NCBI RefSeq assembly: GCF_900113005.1 | Contig: NZ_FONW01000001.1 | Coordinates: 698,561 to 762,560 of the forward strand | DNA from: Sunxiuqinia elliptica | Lineage (GTDB): Bacteria; Bacteroidota; Bacteroidia; Bacteroidales; Prolixibacteraceae | Reading direction: 5' to 3' | DNA length: 64,000 nt | In this document: positions 16,394 through 25,667 of the stretch, one piece after another | Position numbering within the stretch: the stretch's first letter is position 1 | Layout: the number at the start of each line of letters is the position of its first letter | Position numbers and translations under genes: made by a program | The notes under the pieces: generated by a model | The model's database searches: none | The model's input: the letters and a program-made list of their open reading frames with translations, nothing else | Told to the model about the DNA's origin: nothing

Positions 16394-19300
16394 ATGAGGA
16401 ATATTTACATTTTGCTGATTTGTATAATACAACTTACATGGTTTGGAGCGTTGGCACAGGACGATGGCGGAGTGAGCATCGGAAAAGGGAATGTCCCGGC
16501 CAATTCAAAAGCTATTCTAGAGCTCTATTCTGATAGTAAAGGGCTTTTGATTCCCCGCTTAACAACGGGTCAGCGGGAAATGATGTTTGCAAGAAGCGAT
16601 CAATCAGCTCAAGGCCTTTTGGTTTTTGATAAAGATGAGAACCTGTTTTATTTCTGGAATGGAAATGATTGGGAATCTGTTGGAAGCAGCTTAACGGACG
16701 GAGATGTAAAACTCAAACTAGAGGCTGGTAAGATCTATGTTGGGGTTGATGGCGAAGCAACACAAGTGGCAAAGTCCGAGATTCCAATCAGTGATTTTGG
16801 AGCGGCTAACACGAGTATATCGATGGAGGGAAACCGGATTACGGAAGTGGCTTACCCTTTGACTAGCACTGATGCGGTTAACAAAGAGTACGTGGATGAA
16901 GTTACCGGAGGAAAGCAGGGTATTCAGTATTTAAGCCTTGATGCCGACCAAAACCTGAGCATTACCGGAGGAAATAACGTCAGTCTGGCCGATTTGTATC
17001 AGTCGTTAAGTTTGAACGGAACCATCCTGAGTATTTCCGGACCACGAACAAGTCATGTCGACCTGAAAGGAATTTGGGTTGATGGAGGTTCAGATGGTGA
17101 TTCAGGTCCCTTCTTTATAACTCACAACGGAACCTTAACAGGTGACGGTTCAAGCTTAAATCCGCTAGGAATTGCCGTTAACTCCATAAGTCCTTCCTTA
17201 TTGAGAGGCCATGCAGGTGGTTTATCCACAGGGACTGCAGGAAACGTCCTTCAATCCAATGGGGATGGAACTTTTTCCTGGCGTAATCTTTCGGATGGCT
17301 TACCTGCCGATCCTTCAGCCTTAGCACTTCCTTCAGGACAATTTTTTGTGGGAGATAACTCCGATAAAGCTGTTGGTACTCGCAAGAATAATATCCCACT
17401 GAGTGGGTTCGGTTTTCCGGAAACCAATGTGTCCATGGGAGGTCACCGGATGACGGATTTGGCTAATCCTTCAGATAGCCGAGATGCAGCAACAAAAGAA
17501 TATGTTGATGGCCTTATCGGGCAGGGAGGTGGAGCTCCTACCTTAAGTCTCGATGCCGACCAAAACCTATCGATTCTGGGTGGAAATACGGTTAGCTTAG
17601 CTGATTTGTATCAGTCGTTAAGTCTGGATGGTAATATCCTGAGTATTTCTGGTCCTCGTGAAAGTCATATTGATTTGGGAGCGATTTTCAACGATGGCGG
17701 TTCTGGTAGCGCAAGTGTGGTGCACGATGGAACATTGCAAGGAGATGGCACTTCTGCCAATCCGCTGGGGATTGCTCCAAATGCAGTAGGTACTTCCGGG
17801 TTGAAAGGAAGTTTTGGTGCCTTGGATAACGGGGCGACTGGTTATGTGCTACAATCAAATGGTAATGGAACCTTTTCGTGGAAAGATTTATCATCAGGCG
17901 TGCCGGCTGATCCTTCTAGCCTTGTTTTGGGTGAAGGCCAATTTTTTGTTGGCAATACTTCTGGAAAAGCAGAAGCTACAGATAAGAATACAATTCCTTT
18001 AAGCGGATTTGGCGATGCAGCAGCTTCCATCTCAATGGGCGGGTTTACCATTGCTGACTTGGGATTTCCAGTCAATGAAGGCGATGCGGCATCAAAAAAA
18101 TATGTTGATGACCAACTGCTGGCGATTCCTGAGGCTTCAGCTTCAAGTGCTGGTTTGATGAGTAGTGGCGATAAAGTGAAGTTAGATGACATCACAGGTA
18201 CGAATACCGGCGATCAGACTTTAAGTTTGACGGGTTCCGAATTAAGCATTTCGAATGGAAATAGTGTTGATTTGTCTGTCCTCGGTGGAGGCGGAAGCAG
18301 CATCACTTCAGTTACAGCTGGTTCTGGGCTTGAAGGAGGTGGTATCACAGGAGACTTAACCTTAGGTTTTGCAGCAGTTAATGATCAAACCATTTTAGGA
18401 AATAACTCCGGAGTATCGGCAGCCCCCTATGCATTAACTGGCACTGACCTAAAATCGATCCTGGCGTTAACAAAGGCCGATGTTGGTTTGGATCAGGTTG
18501 ATAATACCAACGATGCAGACAAACCTGTGAGTTCAGCAACTCAAACGGAGTTGGATAAGAAACTGGATAAGAACCCAGCGATTACCGGAGCAACAAAAAC
18601 CAAAATAACCTATGATAGCAACGGCTTGGTTACTGCCGGCGAGGACGCAACAACTGCAGATATTGCCCCCAGTACTGATCGCAATTATGTGACCGATGAT
18701 CAGTTAACAACTATTGGGCAAACTTCAGGAATTAACACCGGCGATCAGGATTTAACACCTTATGCTTTAAAAACAGATGTTTTGCTTGAGGTGCAGCACG
18801 ATGCGACGCTGTCAGGAGCAGGAACAACAGCAAGCCCACTGGGAGTTGCCTCAAATGTGATCGATCCGTCTAAAATGAAAGGATCAGGAGGTGCTTTGGC
18901 TAACGGAGCTTCCGGCCATATTTTGCAGTCGAATGGTGACGGCACGTTCTCATGGATGGATATCTCGGATGGAGTTGCGGCTGACCCTTCCAGTTTGGCC
19001 TTGGGTGAAGGTCAGTTTTATGTAGGAAATTCACTCGGCAAAGCAGCAGCCACATCAAAAAATGCCATTCCTTTAAGTGGATTTGGAGCAGCGAAGGATC
19101 ATGTTTCAATGGGAGGATTTAACCTAACTGGTCTGGCTACTCCAATCAATGAAGGCGATGCGGCATCAAAAAAATATGTTGATGACCAACTGCTGGCGAT
19201 TCCTGAGGCTTCAGCTTCAAATGCTGGTTTGATGAGTAGTGGCGATAAAGTGAAGCTAGATGACATCACAGGTACGAATACCGGCGATCAGACTTTAAGC

Positions 19301-22300
19301 TTGACCGGTTCTGAATTAAGCATTTCGAATGGCAACAGTGTTAGTTTGTCCGATCTCGGTGGAAGCAGCATCACTTCAGTTACAGCCGGTGCTGGGCTTG
19401 AAGGAGGTGGCACCACCGGAGACATAAGTTTAAGTTTTGCAGCGGTTAATGATCAAACTATTTTAGGAAATAATTCCGGAGTATCGGCAGCACCATATGC
19501 CTTGACAGGCACTGACCTAAAATCCATTTTGGCTTTAACAAAGGCCGATGTTGGGTTGGAGCAGGTTGATAACACCAGCGATGCAGAGAAACCTGTGAGT
19601 TCAGCAACTCAAACGGAGTTGGATAAGAAGCTGGATAAGAACCCAGCGATTACCGGAGCAACAAAAACCAAAATAACCTATGATAGCAACGGCTTGGTTA
19701 CGGCCGGCGAAGATGCAACAACTGCAGATATTGCCCCCAGCACTGATCGCAATTATGTGACCGATGATCAGTTAACAACTATTGGGCAGATCTCAGGAGT
19801 TAACACCGGTGATCAGGATTTAACGCCTTATGCGTTAAAAACAGATGTTTTGCTTGAGGTGCAGCACGATGCGACGCTGTCAGGAGCGGGAACAACAGCA
19901 AGCCCATTGGGAGTTGCGTCAAATGTGATCGATCCTTCTAAAATGAAAGGGTCAGGAGGTGCTTTGGCTAACGGAGCTTCCGGCCATATTTTGCAGTCGA
20001 ACGGTGACGGCACGTTCTCGTGGATGGATATCTCGGATGGAGTTGCGGCTGACCCTTCCAGCTTGGCCTTAGGCGAAGGACAGTTCTATGTTGGAAATGC
20101 GCTTGGGAAAGCTGCAGCCACTTCAAAAAATGCCATTCCTTTAAGTGGGTTTGGAGCAGCGAAGGATCATGTTTCAATGGGAGGATTTAACCTTACTGGC
20201 CTGGCCACTCCAGTCAATGACTTAGATGCGGCCACCAAAAAATATGTGGATGATCATTCTGCTTCGTTGGTGCATACGCATAGTATGACTGACTTGTCGG
20301 ATACGGAACTAGCGACGAAACAGAATAAGGACCTGTTGCAATGGGACGGAGGAACATCCAAGTGGGTTAATCGTTCGGTAAATGATGCGATTCCCGAAGT
20401 AAGTGCAGGCAACGCTGGATTGATGACAGCTGCCGATAAAGCAAAGTTGGATGGAATTGCAACGGGAGCCAACAACTATACACTTCCCCGCGCTACAAGC
20501 ACGGCGTTGGGGGGCGTGAAAGTTGGCGCCAACCTGACGATTGATGCTGATGGAATTCTTTCAGCCGTTGGAGGTGGATCGGGTACGGTTACCAACGTAT
20601 CGGTAACTCCGGTAAATGGAGTAAGTGGTTCTGTGTCTAATGCCACAACAACTCCAGCCATTTCATTAACCTTGGGTGATATTACACCAACCTCAATCAC
20701 TACTGGAGATATTTCTGCAACAACAATCACTGCAACTGGGGACATTGTGACCAGTGGAAATATCAATGGAAATGTTGGGATGGACAACTTGACCGGAGTT
20801 CTTCCTGTAGCAAAGGGAGGAACAGGTGTTACGGATTTAAATACGCTTAAAGTCAACTTGGGCTTGAATCAAGTGGATAATACAAGTGATTTAAACAAGC
20901 CTGTGAGTTTGGCAACTCAAACCGCTTTGGATAAGAAAATCAATTTAACTGAGAAAGGAGCGGCCTCAGGGGTTGTTCCATTGAACACCAGTGGAAAAAT
21001 TGACGAAAAATATTTGCCAGCATCATTGGTTGGTGATGTTAGTTTCATGGGGGCTTATAATGCTGCGACTAACACTCCAGCTTTGCCTGATCCAAGCTCA
21101 AGCAAGGGATCTTATTATATCACTTCGGAAGCAGGTACAAACAGCAGCTATTCATTGACTTTAAATACGGGCGATTGGGTGTTGTCAGATGGGGCAACTT
21201 GGTCCAAAATTTCACGCGGAAGCGAAGTCGCTTCATTTAATGGACGGACCGGAGCGATTGTGCCGGAAGCTGGAGATTACAACACAGATCAAGTAACAGA
21301 GGGAAGTACGAATTTATATTATACCGATGACCGGGTGAGCAATAATACCACGGTGAAGGGCAAAGAAGATGTTGCCAATAAAAGTACGGATGGTTCTTTA
21401 TCTTCTAATTCGGATATCCAGTATCCAACGGTACAGGCTACCAAAACCTATATTGATTCAAAAATTCCAGCTTATTCCACAACTGATGCCAATAAAGTAT
21501 TGCAGGTAAACGGAACGGGTACGGCTACTGAGTGGGTGGAAAATTCTGGTTCGGCTTCTTCAATTACACTTTCAGGAGATGTAATGGGAGCTGGAAGCGG
21601 AACAATCTCAACAAGTATTTCCAATGATGCAATTACTTCAGATAAGATCTTTGATGGAACAATTTTAACAGAGGATTTGGCGAACCAATCAGTTACGGCG
21701 GCTAAGCTGGCTGGGCTTGCAGGAAATGGAACCAGCGGGCAAGTGCTTACCTCTACCGGAACTGGCGGTTTTACCTGGCAAGGAAGCAGTGTCACCAACC
21801 TGTCTTATACAACAAGTGCAACGGATGGTACAGTGGTGAACAGTGCTGGTGATGATGCCCTAATTCCTGCTGCAACAAATGCAGCGGCAGGGCTTATGGA
21901 GGCAACAGACAAGGCAAAGCTGGATAAAATTGCAGACCTGGCAGGAGCAGCAGACGCCAATAAAGTACTAACAGCAAATGCTGATGGAACAGCTGCCGTG
22001 TGGAAAACACCTGCTGCAGGAGGTGCTCCGGTTATTTATGAAGGAACAGTTGAACCTGGATTTTCATTTATGGCCCGTGGCTTTGGCGATTTAAGTGCTA
22101 TTACCCTTGAAGTTGATATTGCAGTAGAGCCAGGAGGCGCAGGTTTTGTGATAACAATTCCTGAAGGAACCTACTTGGAGTTTATGCAAATCAACCTAAC
22201 CTCCCCATCGGTGATGAGCAAACTTGAGAATAACGGATTTGCTTTAAAGATTATTGATGTCGATAAAAAAATGAATAACTCAAGTTCTTCATTTGTCTTA

Positions 22301-22507
22301 CCACAGTTGGCGTTGATGGTATTGAGTAATACCCAGCCTGATGGTTCTGGAATGTCATTTTATTACAAAGTTACAATTAGCAATACTCAAGTGTGGAATA
22401 TTGGAAACGGAATACTAACTCAGTGGTTGGATGCGAGTGCTTTTAGAGATGGAGTCGGCATAACTCCAGGAACAGGGCCAGGAGTATCAATATCAATTAC
22501 TTTCTAA
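16394..22507 (+). CDS. Giant secreted protein with phage tail-fibre-like repeats
   Basis: 2037 aa with a signal peptide (cleavage near ALAQ, residue 22). Residues ~28-100 carry a head module known from Bacteroidota tail-fibre-domain proteins (SKAILELYSDSKGLLIPRL, then QGLLVFDKDENLFYFWNG). At least five ~60-aa units of the form VGN..gKA...IPLSGFG...SMGG..L..L..P..DAA.KKYVD occur near residues 110, 315, 514, 870 and 1227. Two ~358-aa blocks (residues ~560-1275) are near-identical in DNA. Near residue 1615 is a tail-fibre phrase, FNGRTGAIVPEAGDYNTDQV, followed by LYYTDDRV. The last ~160 residues form a distinct beta-rich end domain. I infer a fibrous, probably trimeric extracellular protein. No T9SS sorting domain is visible. 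Confidence 0.8.
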   Translation: MRNIYILLICIIQLTWFGALAQDDGGVSIGKGNVPANSKAILELYSDSKGLLIPRLTTGQREMMFARSDQSAQGLLVFDKDENLFYFWNGNDWESVGSSLTDGDVKLKLEAGKIYVGVDGEATQVAKSEIPISDFGAANTSISMEGNRITEVAYPLTSTDAVNKEYVDEVTGGKQGIQYLSLDADQNLSITGGNNVSLADLYQSLSLNGTILSISGPRTSHVDLKGIWVDGGSDGDSGPFFITHNGTLTGDGSSLNPLGIAVNSISPSLLRGHAGGLSTGTAGNVLQSNGDGTFSWRNLSDGLPADPSALALPSGQFFVGDNSDKAVGTRKNNIPLSGFGFPETNVSMGGHRMTDLANPSDSRDAATKEYVDGLIGQGGGAPTLSLDADQNLSILGGNTVSLADLYQSLSLDGNILSISGPRESHIDLGAIFNDGGSGSASVVHDGTLQGDGTSANPLGIAPNAVGTSGLKGSFGALDNGATGYVLQSNGNGTFSWKDLSSGVPADPSSLVLGEGQFFVGNTSGKAEATDKNTIPLSGFGDAAASISMGGFTIADLGFPVNEGDAASKKYVDDQLLAIPEASASSAGLMSSGDKVKLDDITGTNTGDQTLSLTGSELSISNGNSVDLSVLGGGGSSITSVTAGSGLEGGGITGDLTLGFAAVNDQTILGNNSGVSAAPYALTGTDLKSILALTKADVGLDQVDNTNDADKPVSSATQTELDKKLDKNPAITGATKTKITYDSNGLVTAGEDATTADIAPSTDRNYVTDDQLTTIGQTSGINTGDQDLTPYALKTDVLLEVQHDATLSGAGTTASPLGVASNVIDPSKMKGSGGALANGASGHILQSNGDGTFSWMDISDGVAADPSSLALGEGQFYVGNSLGKAAATSKNAIPLSGFGAAKDHVSMGGFNLTGLATPINEGDAASKKYVDDQLLAIPEASASNAGLMSSGDKVKLDDITGTNTGDQTLSLTGSELSISNGNSVSLSDLGGSSITSVTAGAGLEGGGTTGDISLSFAAVNDQTILGNNSGVSAAPYALTGTDLKSILALTKADVGLEQVDNTSDAEKPVSSATQTELDKKLDKNPAITGATKTKITYDSNGLVTAGEDATTADIAPSTDRNYVTDDQLTTIGQISGVNTGDQDLTPYALKTDVLLEVQHDATLSGAGTTASPLGVASNVIDPSKMKGSGGALANGASGHILQSNGDGTFSWMDISDGVAADPSSLALGEGQFYVGNALGKAAATSKNAIPLSGFGAAKDHVSMGGFNLTGLATPVNDLDAATKKYVDDHSASLVHTHSMTDLSDTELATKQNKDLLQWDGGTSKWVNRSVNDAIPEVSAGNAGLMTAADKAKLDGIATGANNYTLPRATSTALGGVKVGANLTIDADGILSAVGGGSGTVTNVSVTPVNGVSGSVSNATTTPAISLTLGDITPTSITTGDISATTITATGDIVTSGNINGNVGMDNLTGVLPVAKGGTGVTDLNTLKVNLGLNQVDNTSDLNKPVSLATQTALDKKINLTEKGAASGVVPLNTSGKIDEKYLPASLVGDVSFMGAYNAATNTPALPDPSSSKGSYYITSEAGTNSSYSLTLNTGDWVLSDGATWSKISRGSEVASFNGRTGAIVPEAGDYNTDQVTEGSTNLYYTDDRVSNNTTVKGKEDVANKSTDGSLSSNSDIQYPTVQATKTYIDSKIPAYSTTDANKVLQVNGTGTATEWVENSGSASSITLSGDVMGAGSGTISTSISNDAITSDKIFDGTILTEDLANQSVTAAKLAGLAGNGTSGQVLTSTGTGGFTWQGSSVTNLSYTTSATDGTVVNSAGDDALIPAATNAAAGLMEATDKAKLDKIADLAGAADANKVLTANADGTAAVWKTPAAGGAPVIYEGTVEPGFSFMARGFGDLSAITLEVDIAVEPGGAGFVITIPEGTYLEFMQINLTSPSVMSKLENNGFALKIIDVDKKMNNSSSSFVLPQLALMVLSNTQPDGSGMSFYYKVTISNTQVWNIGNGILTQWLDASAFRDGVGITPGTGPGVSISITF
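18071..20212 (+). repeat. In-frame tandem duplication of about 1.07 kb inside the fibre gene
   Basis: Two adjacent copies begin at about 18071 and 19145. The offset is 1074 bp at the start and 1068 bp further on, because copy 2 lacks two Gly codons. Both are multiples of 3. Long stretches are identical or differ at scattered third positions, for example the segments at 18539-18660 and 19607-19728. A partial third copy of the start follows at about 20213. Confidence 0.9.
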
Positions 22508-22588
22508 TCATGCAAAAACTTGGCTAAAATGATTCACTACAAACCTTAAAACAGGCTTCATGGCAATTAATCTAAAATAGGAAATGGA

Positions 22589-25500
22589 ATGAGAGTTTAT
22601 TATCAATACATAGTTTGTTGTTTGTTACTCGCCCTTTCGTTTCAGGCTGAAGCACAAACATTGAAGCAATTTAACGGGACGTTTACAACAACTGGAGTAA
22701 AAGCCATGGGAGAGCAGTTTCAGGTGACTGGGCTTTTTGCTGATATTAGTGCAGTATATAGCCCTTCCAATGTTGTTGTTGGAGATCAAATTATTGATGC
22801 CAACGGAAATGCTTTTCAAATAGCGGAGATTTCGTCAATTAGTGGAAGTCAGTTGATTGTTGTTGTTGAGGTATTGAACTCGAATGCTCCTGCTTTAGGG
22901 GAGGGGATTATATATAGGCCTACCAAGACCGGTTATCCATTGATGAGCCAGAATACTGCAGATGCTGTATTAACAGCAACGTTGAATACAACAACTCTAT
23001 CAGTTAGTACCGATTTGCCTGATTACAAGTCAGGAACTTCTCTGCCGGAATTATCCTATGGAGATGGTGAAGTTGTGCAGTACTCAGATGGAAGTTTTTA
23101 TCGATTGAATGGATCGTCTTGGGAGATTCTAAACTCAACTATAACTTCTCGTTTTGGCTCTGATATTTCATCAGTTCCTGTGATGGAAGAAGGATCTATT
23201 GTTTATTTGCGAGGAACAAAATTGCATTACTATTCCAACGGAACATCATGGGTATCGATTCCTTCGGTGACGGAGTTGCCGAGTATGCCTCGCTTGGGAG
23301 ACTTATTTTATCATACGGCGCAAAAGTCGTTGTATATGATGACTGCTCAGTCAGATGATGGAAGTGCTGCCGAGTGGGTGGAAATCAACAGTGGCAGTGG
23401 TGTCGACGGAGGAATTGACTTTCCGGACGATCCAAAGGCTGGAGATCTGTTTTTCAATATCGACAACAATACCCTGTATGTGTATGACTCCAACAATGAG
23501 TGGGTGGAAGTATCGACCAATGGCTCCATGCCGACAGACATCTCTAATCCGCCGGTACCTTCAACCACAGTAAAAGTTGGCCAGCTTTTTTACAATACCT
23601 CAGAACACCAACTCTATGTATATAATGGCATGGATTGGGTGCCGGTTGGCAATAGCCTGCGGGAATCGTACATCTATGTGGGAAACTCCAAATCTGAAGC
23701 AGAGGGTGTTCCCTTGTCTGGCGATGCGGAAATTGACAATACCGGAAAACTAACGATTGTTGATGCTGCTATAACCAACGAAAAACTGGATAAAGCGAAT
23801 ATCCCGATTAGCGGATTTGGCGATGCAACAACGGATATTAGCATGGGAAACGGGATTATGAATTACAAGATCATTAATTTGAAAACCCCAACCAATGCTA
23901 ACGATGCTGCAACAAAAGCCTATGTCGATAATCGCTTGGACAATCCGGATGATTACTTGTCGCTTTCATCGGGGAACCTTTATGTAGGAAATGCAAACAA
24001 TAAAGCTGGAGAAGTAGCTAAAGGCAGCATTCCTCTGAATGAATTTGGGGCACCAACAGCTGACCTCTCGATGAACAATTTGAAACTGACAAACCTGGCT
24101 GCTCCAGTGAATTTGAATGATGCAGTGAATAAGGCCTATGTGGATGGACGCGGGGTTAACCCAATTGATATTTCACTCAATTTTGGAATGATGTTGGTTG
24201 GTAATGTTACTGACCGTGCGGGGGCTGTAGAGAAGAAAGACATTCCTTTCAGTGAGTTTGGAGCTGCAACAGGCAATGTTTCGCTAAGTGGTTATAAAAT
24301 AACAGATTTAGCCAATCCCGTAGAATTGGGAGATGCAACGAGCAAAGGTTATGTCGATCATTTATTTGCGAATCCGTCAGTTGGTTTGGCTTTGCCTGCC
24401 GATCACCTGTTTGTGGGTAATGCTGATGGCAAGGCGGGAAGTATGGCAAAAGTAGATATTCCGGTGAGTAGCTTTGGCGCTGCTTCTGCCGATTTGGCTT
24501 TAGGAGAAACCGGAGCCATGCACCGCATTACCTACTTGCAGGATCCTGTGGAGAAGCAGGATGCCGCGACAAAGAACTATGTTGATACAAAGATCATTGC
24601 ACCGGAAAATGTATCCTTGATTTCAAAACATTTCTTAGTTGGAGATGCTTACCACCGCGCGGTCGCAACTCAGAAAACGGCAATTCCATTGAGTGGTTTT
24701 GGGGCAGCATTGAGCGATATCTCTATGGGTGATGGAACGATTAATTGGCGGATTACCAATTTGGCCGATCCGCAAACAAAATGGGATGCCGCAACAAAAA
24801 ACTATGTCGATGAGCAATTGAGTTTTTCTTTTGCCTTGGAGCAGGGGAAAATCTTTGTTGGTAATACCGCTGGAGAAGCTGCTCCGGTCGTGGTTTCCGG
24901 AGATGCTGTTTTGGATAACAACGGTGTGTTAACACTGAATGAAGATGTTGTCACGGCCACAAAAATCAATGCTGATGTGGCTGGAACAGGGTTAAAGCAA
25001 GGCCTAAGTGGAGCCTTGGAGGTTGATGTAACGACCATTCCCGGAGGTTCCATCATGTCAACAGATTTAAATGTTTCCGGGGGGAGTAATGCCGTTCTGA
25101 ATGATGTTTCCTTGGAGATTGCGCCGCAAGCCGTGACTGATGAAAAGCTGGATAAAGCTAACATTCCAATTAGTGGATTTGCTCAACCCCAAGCTGATGT
25201 TGAGCTTGGCGATGGCACAACAAACTACAAAATCATCAACTTGGAAACGCCCGAGGATACCGACCCCGAATCTACTGCAGCAACCAAGGGCTATGTGGAT
25301 CAGGCGGTGTTGGATTTCGCTGAATCCGGCGATCTGTTTCAGGGAACGGTTGCTGATTTAAGCGGATTCAAGGCTTTAAAATGGTCGGCAATCTCGGCAG
25401 GAAGCAAACCGACCGATTCGGTTTTGGGAACTATTTGTACGCTGAGTCAGGCCGATGATTATACCTGGATCGCCTTCCCTGTTCGTTGGGGAACACCGGA

Positions 25501-25657
25501 TTTCTTTTATCAATATGAAGGAAAAATGTATGCGGTAATTGATGGGTATGAGAAGAGAATCATTCCAGCCTCAGAAACCGGAGCGGATGATTACCAGCTT
25601 TGGGTGTTTCTTACCAAGCCCGATCGGGAGGTTGTTTTAACCGCTGCTAATGAGTAA
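22589..25657 (+). CDS. Secreted tail-fibre-like repeat protein
   Basis: 1022 aa with signal peptide MRVYYQYIVCCLLLALSFQA (cleaving at EAQ). Residues ~165-360 hold four copies of a G-x-L-F/Y...LY.Y.G..W..V head motif, for example GDLFFNIDNNTLYVYD and GQLFYNTSEHQLYVYNGMDW. From ~365 on come six or seven units of the VGN...IP.s.FG...D..M.....I.nL..P..DAATK.YVD type, the same family as in the preceding gene. The C-terminal ~110 residues (FQGTVADLSGFKALKWSAIS onward) form a different end domain. It is co-directional, 81 bp after the previous gene, and overlaps the next frame slightly. The function is inferred to be a structural fibre component; enzymatic motifs are absent. Confidence 0.78.
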   Translation: MRVYYQYIVCCLLLALSFQAEAQTLKQFNGTFTTTGVKAMGEQFQVTGLFADISAVYSPSNVVVGDQIIDANGNAFQIAEISSISGSQLIVVVEVLNSNAPALGEGIIYRPTKTGYPLMSQNTADAVLTATLNTTTLSVSTDLPDYKSGTSLPELSYGDGEVVQYSDGSFYRLNGSSWEILNSTITSRFGSDISSVPVMEEGSIVYLRGTKLHYYSNGTSWVSIPSVTELPSMPRLGDLFYHTAQKSLYMMTAQSDDGSAAEWVEINSGSGVDGGIDFPDDPKAGDLFFNIDNNTLYVYDSNNEWVEVSTNGSMPTDISNPPVPSTTVKVGQLFYNTSEHQLYVYNGMDWVPVGNSLRESYIYVGNSKSEAEGVPLSGDAEIDNTGKLTIVDAAITNEKLDKANIPISGFGDATTDISMGNGIMNYKIINLKTPTNANDAATKAYVDNRLDNPDDYLSLSSGNLYVGNANNKAGEVAKGSIPLNEFGAPTADLSMNNLKLTNLAAPVNLNDAVNKAYVDGRGVNPIDISLNFGMMLVGNVTDRAGAVEKKDIPFSEFGAATGNVSLSGYKITDLANPVELGDATSKGYVDHLFANPSVGLALPADHLFVGNADGKAGSMAKVDIPVSSFGAASADLALGETGAMHRITYLQDPVEKQDAATKNYVDTKIIAPENVSLISKHFLVGDAYHRAVATQKTAIPLSGFGAALSDISMGDGTINWRITNLADPQTKWDAATKNYVDEQLSFSFALEQGKIFVGNTAGEAAPVVVSGDAVLDNNGVLTLNEDVVTATKINADVAGTGLKQGLSGALEVDVTTIPGGSIMSTDLNVSGGSNAVLNDVSLEIAPQAVTDEKLDKANIPISGFAQPQADVELGDGTTNYKIINLETPEDTDPESTAATKGYVDQAVLDFAESGDLFQGTVADLSGFKALKWSAISAGSKPTDSVLGTICTLSQADDYTWIAFPVRWGTPDFFYQYEGKMYAVIDGYEKRIIPASETGADDYQLWVFLTKPDREVVLTAANE

Positions 25658-25667
25658 AACAGTTCGC

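Noticed and set aside
18760..20013. Paired minus-strand frames at 18760-18945 and 19828-20013 with almost the same product
   Set aside because: They duplicate only because the plus-strand fibre gene contains a 1.07-kb tandem repeat; both are antisense shadows.
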